DNA from: Corbicula japonica
Lineage: Eukaryota; Mollusca; Bivalvia; Venerida; Cyrenidae
Direction of reading: 5' to 3'
DNA length: 64,000 nt
NCBI GenBank assembly: GCA_038501625.1
Contig: JAZAYU010001098.1
Coordinates: forward strand, 24,685 to 88,684
Of the stretch, positions 39,301-45,489 are shown piece by piece. Position numbers and translations under genes: made by a program. Position 1 is the first letter of the stretch; each line of letters opens with the position of its first letter. The notes under the pieces are model-generated. The model saw only the letters and a list, made by a program, of their open reading frames with translations. It was not told where the DNA came from and made no database searches.

Positions 39301-39691
39301 AACTTTTCGTATCCGAAATTCATGATCTTTATCCGATTTACTATACCACTATCTTTTCTTTGTGAAGAGTTATTATCTCCCTCGGGGCGCCAAAACGTTG
39401 CGTACACGTTATTATGAAACCCATCCTAAATTAAGATTCGTTTGCATGATCTAAGTAACAATATAATTCAACCGATTACAGTATAATTCAACCGATTACA
39501 GTATAATTCAACCAATTAAACTTATTACCTTTCTCTTTTTCCTTCTCTAGCCGAGCTCGTTTCGTTCTCAAACCAACCACATTACCCGGGCTGTGTGACC
39601 TCGACCTGCGTGGGACAGTTTTCTGTGCATTCGATGGAACTGGTAGTGCCTGTATTAACTTTGCTTTCCTCAACATACGAGAGGGTGTCAT
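12126..39691 (-). CDS. ZMYND8: ZMYND8 orthologue, whole coding span (20 exons)
   Basis: Chromatin-reader protein of the ZMYND8/RACK7/PRKCBP1 family. Family members bind acetylated and methylated histone H3/H4 tails through a PHD-bromo-PWWP cassette and recruit corepressor and demethylase complexes by the MYND finger, in the nucleus. The order seen here is PHD (about residues 230-277), bromodomain (about 278-394), a Cys-rich segment (395-421), PWWP (422-500), a long acidic disordered region (503-1279), coiled coil (1323-1415), MYND (1416-1450) and a Gln-rich tail. Every junction is GT-AG and all phases join except one base apparently missing near 25,105. With that base restored the protein would be about 1,650 residues, longer than the roughly 1,190 of the human protein because of the Thr-Pro-rich N-terminal exon and the acidic exon. 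The start chosen is the ATG at 39,691 (A at -3); an upstream start is possible. Domain identity is near certain; the N-terminus is not. Confidence 0.93.
12324..12545. repeat. Inverted-repeat element (TTGTTTTTACCA family), diverged
   Basis: GAGGATATTTGTTTTTACCA at the left and TTGGTAAAAACAAATTTTC at the right form imperfect inverted arms in the last ZMYND8 intron. Better copies are at 18,445-18,610 and (half) 30,940-31,035. Confidence 0.6.
12965..13204. repeat. MITE copy, full length, intronic
   Basis: TTAACCCTTTCTTACATAGA to GGAGGAAAGGGTTAA. It lies about 50 nt downstream of the donor of exon 13,254-13,352. Confidence 0.87.
13254..13352 (-). CDS. ZMYND8: ZMYND8 exon: Gln/Asn/Pro-rich segment
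   Basis: 99 bp, phase 0, acceptor TATTGTAG, donor CAACAG/GTAATA. It encodes [20 protein letters not shown] followed by [13 protein letters not shown]. It is low-complexity and Gln-rich, like the following last exon. MITE 12,965-13,204 lies about 50 nt into the downstream intron. Confidence 0.85.
13405..13556. repeat. Imperfect inverted repeat with GGGCCAATA motifs
   Basis: CAATTCATATGAAATCTCAA pairs with GATATGAATTGAATCAC. Internal GGGCCAATAC units recur. Related to 14,632-14,754. Confidence 0.5.
14632..14754. repeat. Inverted repeat, CAAGTGAATACATATTGGCC family
   Basis: CAAGTGAATACATATTGGCC pairs with GACCAATATGAATTCACTTG. A hairpin of ~120 bp with GGGCCTTGGGC near the centre. Confidence 0.7.
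14781..14937. repeat. Palindromic foldback unit, diverged
   Basis: The arms AAGATCATAAAATTAATATG and CTTAAGTTTTATGATCTTGG are recognisable. The centre carries a duplicated ATTTCAGTCGTCATTTCAG. Confidence 0.65.
15204..16127. mobile_element. 0.9-kb full-length palindrome with 8-bp target duplication
   Basis: The left end CACTGGCGCTTGACCAGCC and right end GGCTGGTCAAGCGCCAGTG are perfect inverted termini. The two arms (about 440 bp each) pair almost to the centre (GGAGCGTTCTGACTGGT versus ACCAATCAGAACGCTCC). AGACGGTC occurs directly outside both ends (15,196-15,203 and 16,128-16,135), an 8-bp target-site duplication. ORFs within are arm sequence and not genes. An 8-bp duplication is typical of hAT-type insertion, but the superfamily is not established. 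Confidence 0.85.
16455..16598 (-). CDS. ZMYND8: ZMYND8 exon: charged helical C-terminal segment
   Basis: 144 bp, phase 0, acceptor TTTCTACAG, donor CAG/GTATTG. It encodes [20 protein letters not shown] followed by [14 protein letters not shown] and an AAMQNIRQ end. A short amphipathic helix is likely. I know no vertebrate counterpart with confidence. Confidence 0.83.
16650..16790. repeat. Palindromic foldback unit
   Basis: The same palindrome family (GGAAACCAGTCTCAAATATC ... GAGACTGGTCTCCAATCTC), here about 50 bp upstream (intron side) of the acceptor of exon 16,455-16,598. Confidence 0.8.
17284..17393 (-). CDS. ZMYND8: ZMYND8 exon: Ser/Pro-rich C-terminal region
   Basis: 110 bp, donor AGT/GTAAGT. 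The acceptor is a CAGCAG tandem, so the exon may start at 17,393 or 17,390, adding or dropping one codon. It encodes [20 protein letters not shown] and a poly-Ser end. It is disordered, with no domain. Confidence 0.85.
18140..18296 (-). CDS. ZMYND8: ZMYND8 exon: MYND zinc finger
   Basis: 157 bp, acceptor CTTTTCAG, donor TACAG/GTGAGA. It encodes [20 protein letters not shown] then [15 protein letters not shown], with all MYND zinc ligands (C-x2-C, C-x2/3-C, C-x3-C, H-x3-C). It matches human [24 protein letters not shown] fingers bind proline-rich motifs of corepressors. A Ser/Thr/Asn-rich tail follows. Confidence 0.97.
18445..18612. repeat. Palindromic element (TTGTTTTTACCA family)
   Basis: ATTTGTTTTTACCAGTGTAA and TTACACTGGTAAAAACAAAT are the outer arms. 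They pair through CACGAGTGGCGAAGCCACGA at the centre, nearly end to end. Confidence 0.8.
19228..19352 (-). CDS. ZMYND8: ZMYND8 exon: coiled coil, second part, up to MYND
   Basis: 125 bp, acceptor CGTTTTAG, donor TGG/GTAAGA. It encodes [20 protein letters not shown] through [12 protein letters not shown]. The end matches human QQAVDETKKKQW exactly in ETKKKQW, immediately before the MYND cysteines. The upstream codon is split as Gln. Confidence 0.95.
20631..20872. repeat. MITE copy, full length, intronic
   Basis: TTAACCATTTCCTGTATAGA to CGGGAAAGGGTTAA. Both hairpins are well conserved. A diverged partial copy follows directly to 21,006. Confidence 0.86.
21034..21187 (-). CDS. ZMYND8: ZMYND8 exon: coiled coil, first part
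   Basis: 154 bp, acceptor TTATTTCAG, donor TTCC/GTGAGA. It encodes a heptad-like helix with [20 protein letters not shown] and later [14 protein letters not shown], matching human LQWLHQQELSEMKHNLEL. In vertebrates this coiled coil lies just before the MYND finger and contributes to partner binding. The GC content is locally higher than in flanking introns. Confidence 0.92.
21596..21840. repeat. MITE copy, full length, intronic
   Basis: TTAACCCTTTCCTTCATAGA to GGAGGAAAGGGTTAA, about 70 nt downstream of the donor of exon 21,912-22,038. Confidence 0.86.
21912..22038 (-). CDS. ZMYND8: ZMYND8 exon: linker before coiled coil
   Basis: 127 bp, acceptor TTCTTCAG, donor AAAAG/GTAGGT. A split Ser codon joins the giant exon. 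It encodes polar sequence ending [15 protein letters not shown], consistent with the start of a helical segment. It corresponds in position to the human segment ending AKYTSKMMDAIKGTM. No domain of its own. Confidence 0.85.
23037..23245. repeat. 96-bp tandem repeat spanning a ZMYND8 splice donor
   Basis: Two and a bit units of 96 bp, including AAATCATCAATAAATCCTAT and TCAAGGTCAAGGTCAATCC. They run into the true exon end (AAATCATCAATTAATCCAAT). Copies of the exon-end/donor sequence therefore occur at 23,036, 23,133 and 23,229. Confidence 0.85.
23229..25561 (-). CDS. ZMYND8: ZMYND8 giant exon: acidic Ser/Glu-rich region, with one frame break
   Basis: A 2.33-kb exon from acceptor TTTGCAG to donor TTTCAG/GTAAAA. 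It begins [16 protein letters not shown] (human RRKFGVFNYSPFRTPY), which fixes the family. The rest is low-complexity and acidic, rich in Ser, Glu, Asp and Lys, including an [20 protein letters not shown] stretch and an [19 protein letters not shown] segment resembling human TIESCKAQLGINEISEDV. The first frame runs to a stop at 25,069. The remaining ~620 codons are in the -1 frame, overlapping from about 25,110. The exon length fits its flanking phases only if one base is added, so a lost A in the AAAA run near 25,104-25,107 is likely. Domain-level function is inferred only from the family. Confidence 0.92.
25768..25977. repeat. ~100-bp-arm hairpin element
   Basis: ACTCTTTTTATATGACGTTT and AAACGTCATATAAAAAGAGT are outer arms. 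They pair through GACTACATACATACATATAA to a short AAATTTAAAG-type loop near 25,872. Near-perfect foldback in a ZMYND8 intron. Confidence 0.85.
26729..26854 (-). CDS. ZMYND8: ZMYND8 exon: PWWP domain, second part
   Basis: 126 bp, acceptor TTTTCCAG, donor CTCAG/GTATGT. It encodes [19 protein letters not shown] and a helical [15 protein letters not shown] end, aligning to human RAWVPINNCYLMSKEIPFS and AMQEMEVYVENIRR. It completes the PWWP fold and splits an Arg codon with the next exon. Confidence 0.94.
27217..27396. repeat. Inverted-repeat element, ACAGTCAAACCTG ends
   Basis: TACAGTCAAACCTGCCTAAG to GATAGGTTTGACTGTA, about 180 bp. Same family as 8,305-8,486; intronic in ZMYND8. Confidence 0.7.
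27540..27890 (+). repeat. SINE-like units, two tandem partial copies
   Basis: GATGATTACGTATATCAGGG and GATGATTACATATATCAGGG start two units; both contain GCTGTCGCCATGACGGTG-like sequence followed by CTCCCAGGTAGAGG. The inverted copy at 28,740-28,950 preserves GGTTCGCTTCC, a plausible RNA polymerase III B box, so a tRNA-derived SINE is likely. Confidence 0.5.
28215..28330 (-). CDS. ZMYND8: ZMYND8 exon: PWWP domain, first part
   Basis: 116 bp, acceptor TTGTTTCAG, donor GACAG/GTAATT. It encodes [20 protein letters not shown], with the PWWP signature in the form PFWP, then [13 protein letters not shown]. It aligns to human [24 protein letters not shown] domains bind nucleosomal DNA and methylated lysine. 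A diverged copy of the last ~20 exon bases plus donor lies 33 nt into the intron. Confidence 0.96.
28405..28700. repeat. Repeat unit, ATGTGTCC..GGACAC..GATGCCCC family
   Basis: It begins AGAATGTGTCCTTGGACACT with a small hairpin, contains AAGGGCCATAACTCTGGTAA and ends near TGTGGGGGCATAATTT. Related segments are at 40,303-40,340 (start) and 53,105-53,400 (interior). Confidence 0.5.
28740..28950 (-). repeat. SINE-like unit, inverted copy
   Basis: Reverse complement of the 27.5-kb units, containing TTGCCTCTACCTGGAAGCG, AACAGCGCCTAGCCCTGCAA and TAGCCCTGATATACC. It pairs with 27,540-27,890 as an inverted repeat about 1 kb apart. Confidence 0.5.
29053..29133 (-). CDS. ZMYND8: ZMYND8 exon: Cys-rich segment between bromodomain and PWWP
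   Basis: 81 bp, phase 0, acceptor CATTGTAG, donor TGT/GTAAGT. It encodes [15 protein letters not shown] then [11 protein letters not shown]. In human ZMYND8 this is MNEIEVCPECYLAAC...NWFCEPC, a zinc-binding linker. The second motif here reads WFSETC rather than WFCEPC, so one likely zinc ligand appears changed to Ser. A sequencing difference cannot be excluded. Confidence 0.95.
29734..29789 (-). CDS. ZMYND8: ZMYND8 exon: bromodomain C helix
   Basis: 56 bp, acceptor ACTTTCAG, donor GAG/GTAATT. The split codon gives Ala, then [18 protein letters not shown], aligning to human GNHKLTQIAKVVIKICEHE. It closes the bromodomain and ends in phase 0. Confidence 0.94.
30699..30786 (-). CDS. ZMYND8: ZMYND8 exon: bromodomain helices A-B with conserved Asn
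   Basis: 88 bp, acceptor ATTGCAG, donor GGAG/GTACGT. It encodes [20 protein letters not shown] followed by IIYNG. The Asn of YNG corresponds to the acetyl-lysine-binding asparagine of bromodomains. The match to human ([20 protein letters not shown]) is nearly exact. A second copy of the acceptor region lies 29 nt further into the intron. Confidence 0.96.
31580..31968. repeat. MITE copy with nested palindrome, abutting a splice donor
   Basis: MITE sequence (GAACAGTGCAGATCCAGATA; GATCTACACTGTT) is interrupted by a palindrome at about 31,767-31,904. Its end (GGAGAAAAATGTTAA) lies 5 nt from the donor of the bromodomain exon at 31,974. Confidence 0.75.
31974..32066 (-). CDS. ZMYND8: ZMYND8 exon: bromodomain ZA loop
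   Basis: 93 bp, phase 0, acceptor GTTGTAG, donor AAAAG/GTATCT. It encodes FHKPV, then [16 protein letters not shown], the ZA-loop and helix A signature of the ZMYND8 bromodomain (human [16 protein letters not shown]), which forms part of the acetyl-lysine pocket. A MITE carrying a nested palindrome ends about 5 nt beyond the donor. Confidence 0.96.
32088..32213. repeat. 42-bp tandem repeat, three units
   Basis: ACATTTGAAAACCAGTCTAA plus ATTCTCTGAACACAATACAAAT, three times, just upstream (intron side) of the acceptor of exon 31,974-32,066. A diverged piece lies at 32,255-32,310. Confidence 0.8.
32911..33158. repeat. MITE copy, full length, intronic
   Basis: TTAACCCTTTCCTCCGTAGA to GGAGGAAAGAGTTAA. 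It ends 27 nt from the donor of exon 33,186-33,299. Its inner side abuts a second, diverged copy at 32,670-32,905. Confidence 0.86.
33186..33299 (-). CDS. ZMYND8: ZMYND8 exon: PHD-bromodomain linker and first bromodomain helix
   Basis: 114 bp, phase 0, acceptor CTGTTTCAG, donor GGG/GTAAGG. The encoded segment carries [18 protein letters not shown], closely matching the human ZMYND8 SKAMTMLTIEQLSYLLKFAL segment, where the bromodomain Z helix begins. A MITE copy (32,911-33,158) starts 27 nt inside the downstream intron. Confidence 0.95.
33755..33898 (-). CDS. ZMYND8: ZMYND8 exon: PHD finger
   Basis: 144 bp, phase 0 at both ends, acceptor TGTTTTAG, donor GAG/GTATAT. It encodes a whole PHD zinc finger: CWLC, CCELC, the H-x2-C pair in YHTKC and the closing CPEC. 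The run [13 protein letters not shown] is almost identical to vertebrate ZMYND8 ([13 protein letters not shown]). In the family this finger packs with the bromodomain and PWWP to read histone H3 tails. All zinc ligands are present. Confidence 0.97.
34551..34696 (-). CDS. ZMYND8: ZMYND8 exon: nuclear localisation segment
   Basis: 146 bp, acceptor ATGACAG, donor GAGAG/GTGGGC. It encodes a Thr/Pro-rich stretch followed by [12 protein letters not shown], a classical monopartite nuclear localisation signal. This matches in position the SPIKKKKKPG segment that precedes the PHD finger in human ZMYND8. It ends in phase 0, directly before the PHD exon. Confidence 0.88.
34872..35112. repeat. MITE copy, full length, intronic
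   Basis: TTAACCCTTTCCTGTATAGA to AAGGAAAGGGTAAA. Both hairpins are well kept. A partial copy follows at 35,190-35,355 and ends about 7 nt short of the next exon's donor. Confidence 0.86.
35364..35741 (-). CDS. ZMYND8: ZMYND8 exon: Thr-Pro-Gly-Ser-rich disordered segment
   Basis: A 378-bp exon between acceptor GGAACAG and donor AAAAA/GTAGGA. It encodes about 126 residues dominated by short [11 protein letters not shown] and [14 protein letters not shown] repeats, then a short charged helix-like end ([17 protein letters not shown]). Phase joins both neighbours through split Asp and Ser codons. I recall no counterpart in vertebrate ZMYND8, so it looks lineage-specific. The repeated S/T-P pairs would suit proline-directed kinases (inference). 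On the intron side, a MITE copy ends only a few bases beyond the donor. Confidence 0.85.
36059..36303. repeat. MITE copy, diverged
   Basis: AACCCTTTCCTCCATATATG start, GGAGTAAAGGTATAA end, both hairpins recognisable. Confidence 0.7.
36644..37035. repeat. MITE copy with nested palindrome
   Basis: TTAAGCCTTTCCTCCATAAA start; the second hairpin is interrupted by a palindrome at about 36,834-36,975 (AAGATCATAAAACTTAATC ... AGTTTTATGATCT). Confidence 0.72.
37041..37272. repeat. MITE copy, near full length
   Basis: AACCCTTTCCTCCAAAGACA to GATGACAGGGTTAA, directly following the previous copy. The first hairpin has lost its loop. Confidence 0.82.
38957..39520. repeat. 20-bp tandem array split by a ~440-bp insert
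   Basis: AGTATAATTCAACCGATTAC repeats about three times at 38,961-39,020 and again at 39,459-39,518. The intervening segment begins AGTACAGTAGAATCCTCTT. It looks like an insertion into one array, next to the start exon of ZMYND8. Confidence 0.7.
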
Positions 39692-39702
39692 CGTTAGTCG
39701 AC
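39529..39702 (-). CDS. ZMYND8: ZMYND8 exon: basic N-terminus
   Basis: Bounded by a TTTTTCAG acceptor and an AAAG/GTAATA donor. The open frame contains [11 protein letters not shown] and ends [13 protein letters not shown], rich in Lys and Arg with likely nuclear localisation character. The ATG at 39,691-39,689 has A at -3 and is the first ATG in the frame that joins the next exon, so it is taken as the start. The eleven bases before it (GTCGACTAACG) are open in this frame, so translation could begin in an upstream exon. The exon ends with one base of a split Asp codon completed at 35,741. No domain is recognised. Confidence 0.8.
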
Positions 39703-39892
39703 CTGAAAAATAGACTGACTAATATTGCATTGACCTAGCATAATTTGCACAAATTAATATTGTTTTCTTTTAAGAAATTATTACAAGGTGTTTCAATACT
39801 GGTTTAAACCCTAGCATGTAATATGCAAAATTAAAACCCTTGCGAAATATAATGATACTACAGTACAAGCAAATCTAGCTACAAGTCACCAT

Positions 39893-41785
39893 TAACAAGA
39901 GCTGTCAGAGGAGACAGCATGCTCGACTATTCGAATCATTTGAAACAAATGCAATTTGAAGATTAAAACAATAACAACTATGGCCATACATTCATGTGCA
40001 ATCAGGAAAAATATTTACAAGTGAATGGTACGGGAGAAATTCTTTTCAAATAACAGAAATAATTCCTAAATGTACCATAAATATTAAACTGAATAGGGGA
40101 ATAACTATGAAATATTTCTGAATTTGTTAGAAAACTTGTTAGTAATTTTTTATTAGAGACATTTACTTTTAGTCAAATATCAATCACTTCAGTAATGTTA
40201 CAGAAAAAGAACTGAAATGAAAATATAATGGTAGTTTGAAGTTGATACCTTAAGTATTTGCAAAGTTATCGATGAAGTGCACTTAAGTGAAAATATAAGT
40301 GAAACTAGAAATGTGTCCATAGGACACGGATGCCCCGCTATGCATCATTTTCAGACACTCAAGTGCAATGATGGGAATAATACGCGATACACTGCCCTTT
40401 CATGGTGAACATTTGTGTCAAGTTTTTTTGAAATCCCTCCATTTATAATGAAGTTACAGCCTGGACAAGAAAATTCTATTTTTGGTAACAGTGACCTTGA
40501 CCTTGGACCTTCAGGCTTGGGTATTGTGCGGACACACTGCCTTTTCATGAACATTTGTGCAAAGTTATTTTAAAATCCATCCATTTATAACAAAGTAACA
40601 GCCAGGACAAGATAATTCTATTTTTAGTAACAGTGACCTTGACCTTTGACCTACAGGCATGGGCATGGTACGTGACACACCGCCCTGTCATGGTGAACAT
40701 TTGTGTCAAATTATTTTGAAATCCTTCCATTCATAACAAAGTTACAGCCTGGACAAGAAAATTCTATTTTTAGTAACAGTGACCTTGACCTTGGATCTAC
40801 AGGCATGGGTATTGTGCGGACACACCGCCTTGTCATGGTGAACATTTGTGCCAAGATATTTTGAAATCCCTCCATTCATAACAAAGTAACAGCCTAGACA
40901 AGAAAATTCTATTTTTAGCAACAGTGACCTTGACCATTGACATACAGGCTTGGGCATGTACGTGACACACCGTCTTGATATGGTGAACAATTATACCAAG
41001 TTATTTAAAAACCCAATAAGAAATAACAAATTTAAAGAGCGGACACGATTTTGCAAGAAAATTCTATTTTTAGTAACAGTGACCTTGACCTTGGACCTGC
41101 AGGCATGGGTATTGTACGCGACACACCGCCTTATCATGGTGAACATTTGTGCCAAGTTATTTTGAAATCCCTCCATTCATAACGAAGTTAAGGGCTGACT
41201 GTATATTTTGCTTAACACAAAATGTAAGCGAAAAAGGGGCATAATTTGAAAAATATTGGAAGAAGGGTTATGGGTCTTGTTGGTTATGATGTAGATTTTG
41301 ATGGTGAAAATATATTTCAAGTTTCAAGGCAATATCTCAATTAGTTTTAAAGTTAGAGGCAAAATGCATATTTTGCTTGACACAAAATATAAGAAAAAAG
41401 GGGCATAACTTGAAATATATTGACAGCAGAGTTATTGGTCTTGTTGGTAATGATGTAGAATTTGATGGTGAATATATATTCCAAGTTTCAAGTTGATATC
41501 TCAAGTAGTTTATAAGTTATGGACCAAAGTGCATATTTTCCTTAACGCAAAATTTAAGTGAAAAAGGGGCATAACTTGAAAAATATTGGAAGCAGAGTTA
41601 TGGGTCTTGTTGGTAATGATGTAGAATTTGATGGTGAATATATATTCCAAGTTTCGAGTTGATATCATAAGTAGTTTTCAAGTAATGGACCAAAGTGCAT
41701 TTTTTGTTTAACGGACGCCGACGCCGACACCGGGGCGAGTAGGATAGCTCCCCTATTCTTCGAATAGTCGAGCTAAAAAACGTAC
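39893..41785. mobile_element. Composite element with two tandem-repeat cores, CGACTATTCGAA ends
   Basis: It begins AACAAGAG with a CTGTC..GACAG hairpin and GCTCGACTATTCGAA. It ends TTCGAATAGTCGAGC followed by TAAAAAAC. The interior has a five-unit array of about 145 bp (GTGACCTTGACC at 40,491, 40,633, 40,779, 40,924, 41,079) and a three-unit 165-bp array (AAGGGGCATA at 41,234, 41,399, 41,564). The shared end design with 57,570-59,405, plus tandem cores, recalls Helentron-associated elements of bivalves. That link is inference. Confidence 0.6.
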
Positions 41786-43082
41786 TGTAACTGGCCATCA
41801 CATCAACGTTGCTGTATGGACAGCCCTTCGAAACAGATGTTATATTCGATACTTCTTTATATTTTTGTGATAACTGAGAAGATTTTGAGAGGTGCAAATA
41901 GTCACAAAATTGGTAATTCATTGCATTCATCCAAAGGCTCAGATAAATGCAATAAACTATCAATGTATATTGTTTTACATTCCCAAACTTATGGATGTGA
42001 GGATTACCAAAAATAATTCCCGATAGGATTGCCCACCTCCAAATCGGAAATCTGAAGCTCTAAAAACGGAACACAGTTTTGGCTACGTTAATCGTCAATT
42101 TTGAAGACTATTCAGAAAATATTTCAAATAACCATATTGTTTTGCAAAAGGAATAAATTAACAAATCTTTATCTACTAGTAACATTTTTCTTCTGAGTTT
42201 CTTGTTAACTCAGTTACATTCATTCACTCTTAACCATTTCAATCATAAAACTAACTTGAATAATAGACCTCTAATGCATCCAAGTTAAAACTAAATACAC
42301 AATTCTTTTAACATAACCTCGCACACATGTAAATTCTAACATGAAAACAGGCTTAAATTGCATATTAAATTTACATGTTAAAACAAAATCAACATAAAGT
42401 AAAATAAATATTGAAGATATAATTAAAATACACTGCAATACTGCCACTAAAATATAATCCCTCTGTATTGAAAGTATAATAACAGCACTTCAAAAACCTT
42501 CTATACCTGTATTAGCATTAACCAATATAAACAATATCCCTGTGGTGTACCCCCAGACTGCTTTATCGCCAAACCTCGTTATTTATCACCTCTGACAAGT
42601 GTAATACACACAGTCATATGTCTGTAATTGATAAACACTGGCAATTTAAAAGGTTCAATACTGTAGTTCTACACACTAGGTTTATGCCACTAGGTTTATG
42701 CCTCATGAGCCAAATTAATTTTTAAATAGATGGATTCTCTAAATTCATCAGGGTCAGGTTTAAAGAATGCATTTAGGAGAATTGACCTTGAAAGTTATTT
42801 ATAAACTGTAGTTTATTACTGTTATAATGAAATGGTTAGCTGGTGTATACTGGAGCCTGAAATGTAGTATCTTAATTAGGGACCTTGAGTGACCCTTTGG
42901 GATGTATAGAAACCCTGAAGGGAGTCATTTAATATTAGGGATTTTCTTTATTCACAACCAATCATTGAAAATAAGGGAATTGGCCTAGGTTGTCAGATTA
43001 CCAGTTGAAGAGATACTGTGCAGGTGTTCAGATTACTGAGAAATACTTCTCCCTTTTCTAAGTAGAAGGTGGTTAGGCTATC

Positions 43083-43315
43083 TCTTTAGTCCATAATTAT
43101 ATACACCTTTTTACGCAAGTACAAACAGTGTAGATCCAGATCAGCAGGCACATCCATGCCATCTGATCAGGATTTGCACTGTACACTTTTTGGTCAGAAA
43201 TAAAACAGCAAACACTGCAGATCCTGCTTAGACGACATGGATGTGCCTGCTGATCTGGATCTACACTGGTTACACATGCTTAAAAAGGTCTAATATATAT
43301 GGAGTAAAAGGTTTT
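43083..43315. repeat. MITE copy, diverged, beside the 88-bp satellite
   Basis: The hairpins GTGTAGATCCAGATCAGC and CTGATCTGGATCTACACTGG are visible; the end is GGAGTAAAAGG. It lies about 250 bp before the satellite made of the same sequence. Confidence 0.7.
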
Positions 43316-43559
43316 TTGAGATACTTTTTTTTTAGTCATTATCTGAAATATTGGATTCTAAAAAACAGCATCTTATATTTAAAAAAAACTCAGATTTAAT
43401 TTTAAATATCATAGCGATGCCTGGAGAAAGAGTGGGGTCTGTTTTATGTTTTGGGAGAATAGTGCACAATTTAGAGACTTCTCCAATTTCAGAATCATTG
43501 CTGGTTCTTTCAACACAATACTCCATTGGATATGGCTTTCATCTTACAGGTGACCAATG

Positions 43560-44720
43560 CTGATCCAGATCCAGATCCAGATCAGACATGGATGTCCTAT
43601 GGAGTAAAAGGGGTTACCTTTCCTCCATCGATACACCTTTACTGCATGGGCAAGCAATGTAGATCCAGATCAGGCATGGATGTCCTATGGAGTAAAAGGG
43701 GTTACCTTTCCTCCATCGATACACCTTTACTGCATGGGCAAGCAGTGTAGATCCAGATCAGGCATGGATGTCCTATGGAGTAAAAGGGGTTACCTTTCCT
43801 CCATCGATACACCTTTACTGCATGGGCAAGCAGTGTAGATCCAGATCAGGCATGGATGTCCTATGGAGTAAAAGGGGTTACCTTTCCTCCATCGATACAC
43901 CTTTACTGCATGGGCAAGCAGTGTAGATCCAGATCAGACATGGATGTCCTATGGAGTAAAAGGGGTTACCTTTCCTCCATCGATACACCTTTACTGCATG
44001 GGCAAGCAGTGTAGATCCAGATCAGACATGGATGTCCTATGGAGTAAAAGGGGTTACCTTTCCTCCATCGATACACCTTTACTGCATGGGCAAGCAGTGT
44101 ACATCCAGATCAGACATGGATGTCCTATGGAGTAAAAGGGGTTACCTTTCCTCCATCGATACACCTTTACTGCATGGGCAAGCAGTGTAGATCCAGATCA
44201 GACATGGATGTCCTATGGAGTAAAAGGGGTTACCTTTCCTCCATCGATACACCTTTACTGCATGGGCAAGCAGTGTAGATCCAGATCAGACATGGATGTC
44301 CTATGGAGTAAAAGGGGTTACCTTTCCTCCATCGATACACCTTTACTGCATGGGCAAGCAGTGTACATCCAGATCAGGCATGGATGTCCTATGGAGTAAA
44401 AGGGGTTACCTTTCCTCCATCGATACACCTTTACTGCATGGGCAAGCAGTGTACATCCAGATCAGGCATGGATGTCCTATGGAGTAAAAGGGGTTACCTT
44501 TCCTCCATCGATACACCTTTACTGCATGGGCAAGCAGTGTAGATCCAGATCAGACATGGATGTCCTATGGAGTAAAAGGGGTTACCTTTCCTCCATCGAT
44601 ACACCTTTACTGCATGGGCAAGCAGTGTACATCCAGATCAGGCATGGATGTCCTATGGAGTAAAAGGGGTTACCTTTCCTCCATCGATACACCTTTACTG
44701 CATGGGCAAGCAGTGTAGAT
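43560..44720. repeat. 88-bp satellite derived from the MITE
   Basis: About 13 near-identical 88-bp units: GTGTAGATCCAGATCAG(A/G)C, ATGGATGTCCTATGGAGTAA, GGGGTTACCTTTCCTCCATC, GATACACCTTTACTGCATGG. Each unit joins a MITE right end to a MITE left end. The last unit runs into ordinary MITE sequence to about 44,865. Short ORFs repeating YGVKGVTFPPSIHLY are array artefacts. Confidence 0.92.
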
Positions 44721-45489
44721 CCAGATCAGCGGGCACATCTGTTCGCTTTTTTATTTATTTATTTATTAGGGTATTTCCCACCAAAAAGCAAACGGATGTT
44801 CTGGCTGATCTGGATCTACACTGGTTGCACATGCGTAAAAATGCATATAAATGGAGTAAAGGGTTAAACAAATTTTGCAACTTACAGGTATTTACTTCTG
44901 TTGTTTGGCTTGGATTCACTGATTATTTATTAGGCAATAGAAAATTAATTCCGAGATTCTCATCCAAATTTCGGGAAAAAAAGAGGTGGGTGGGAGGGAT
45001 TTATTTTTTATTTATCATTCTCCCATAATTATTTCAACCGATGCTTGTGTAGTGCAAAGATAAGTAAGTGTCTAGCTGCTTTTTAATTGCCGATTGGCAC
45101 TTAAATATTTAATACTGCGTATTCGCACTTAAATATTTCATACTGCGTATTCGTAAATTTTGATGTAAGCATTATTTTTTTCAAAATAAAAAACATTCGG
45201 CCAGAGTGATTTTCGAGTGGCGGGCCAGGATGAGAATCTAGGAATTAATTTTCTATTGCCTTATCACTGAGGTAGAATTTTGTTACTAATTACATCACCT
45301 AAATTTTAAACTATTGTATAACCTTCACTATTATATACAGTTACAACAGTTTTGCATATCCGTGATGATTAACAATTAAATTAAGGATTTATCTTTAATT
45401 TTAATGATTTCCATTACTTTACCATGTGGACACAAGGCAAAATTACTGCATTCAATCAAAGGTGTGTACAAAAATTGTCCAACACCTGC

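Noticed and set aside
43944..45028. Repeated 63-codon ORFs YGVKGVTFPPSIHLY
   Set aside because: Translation of the 88-bp satellite; each merely runs between stops in the unit.
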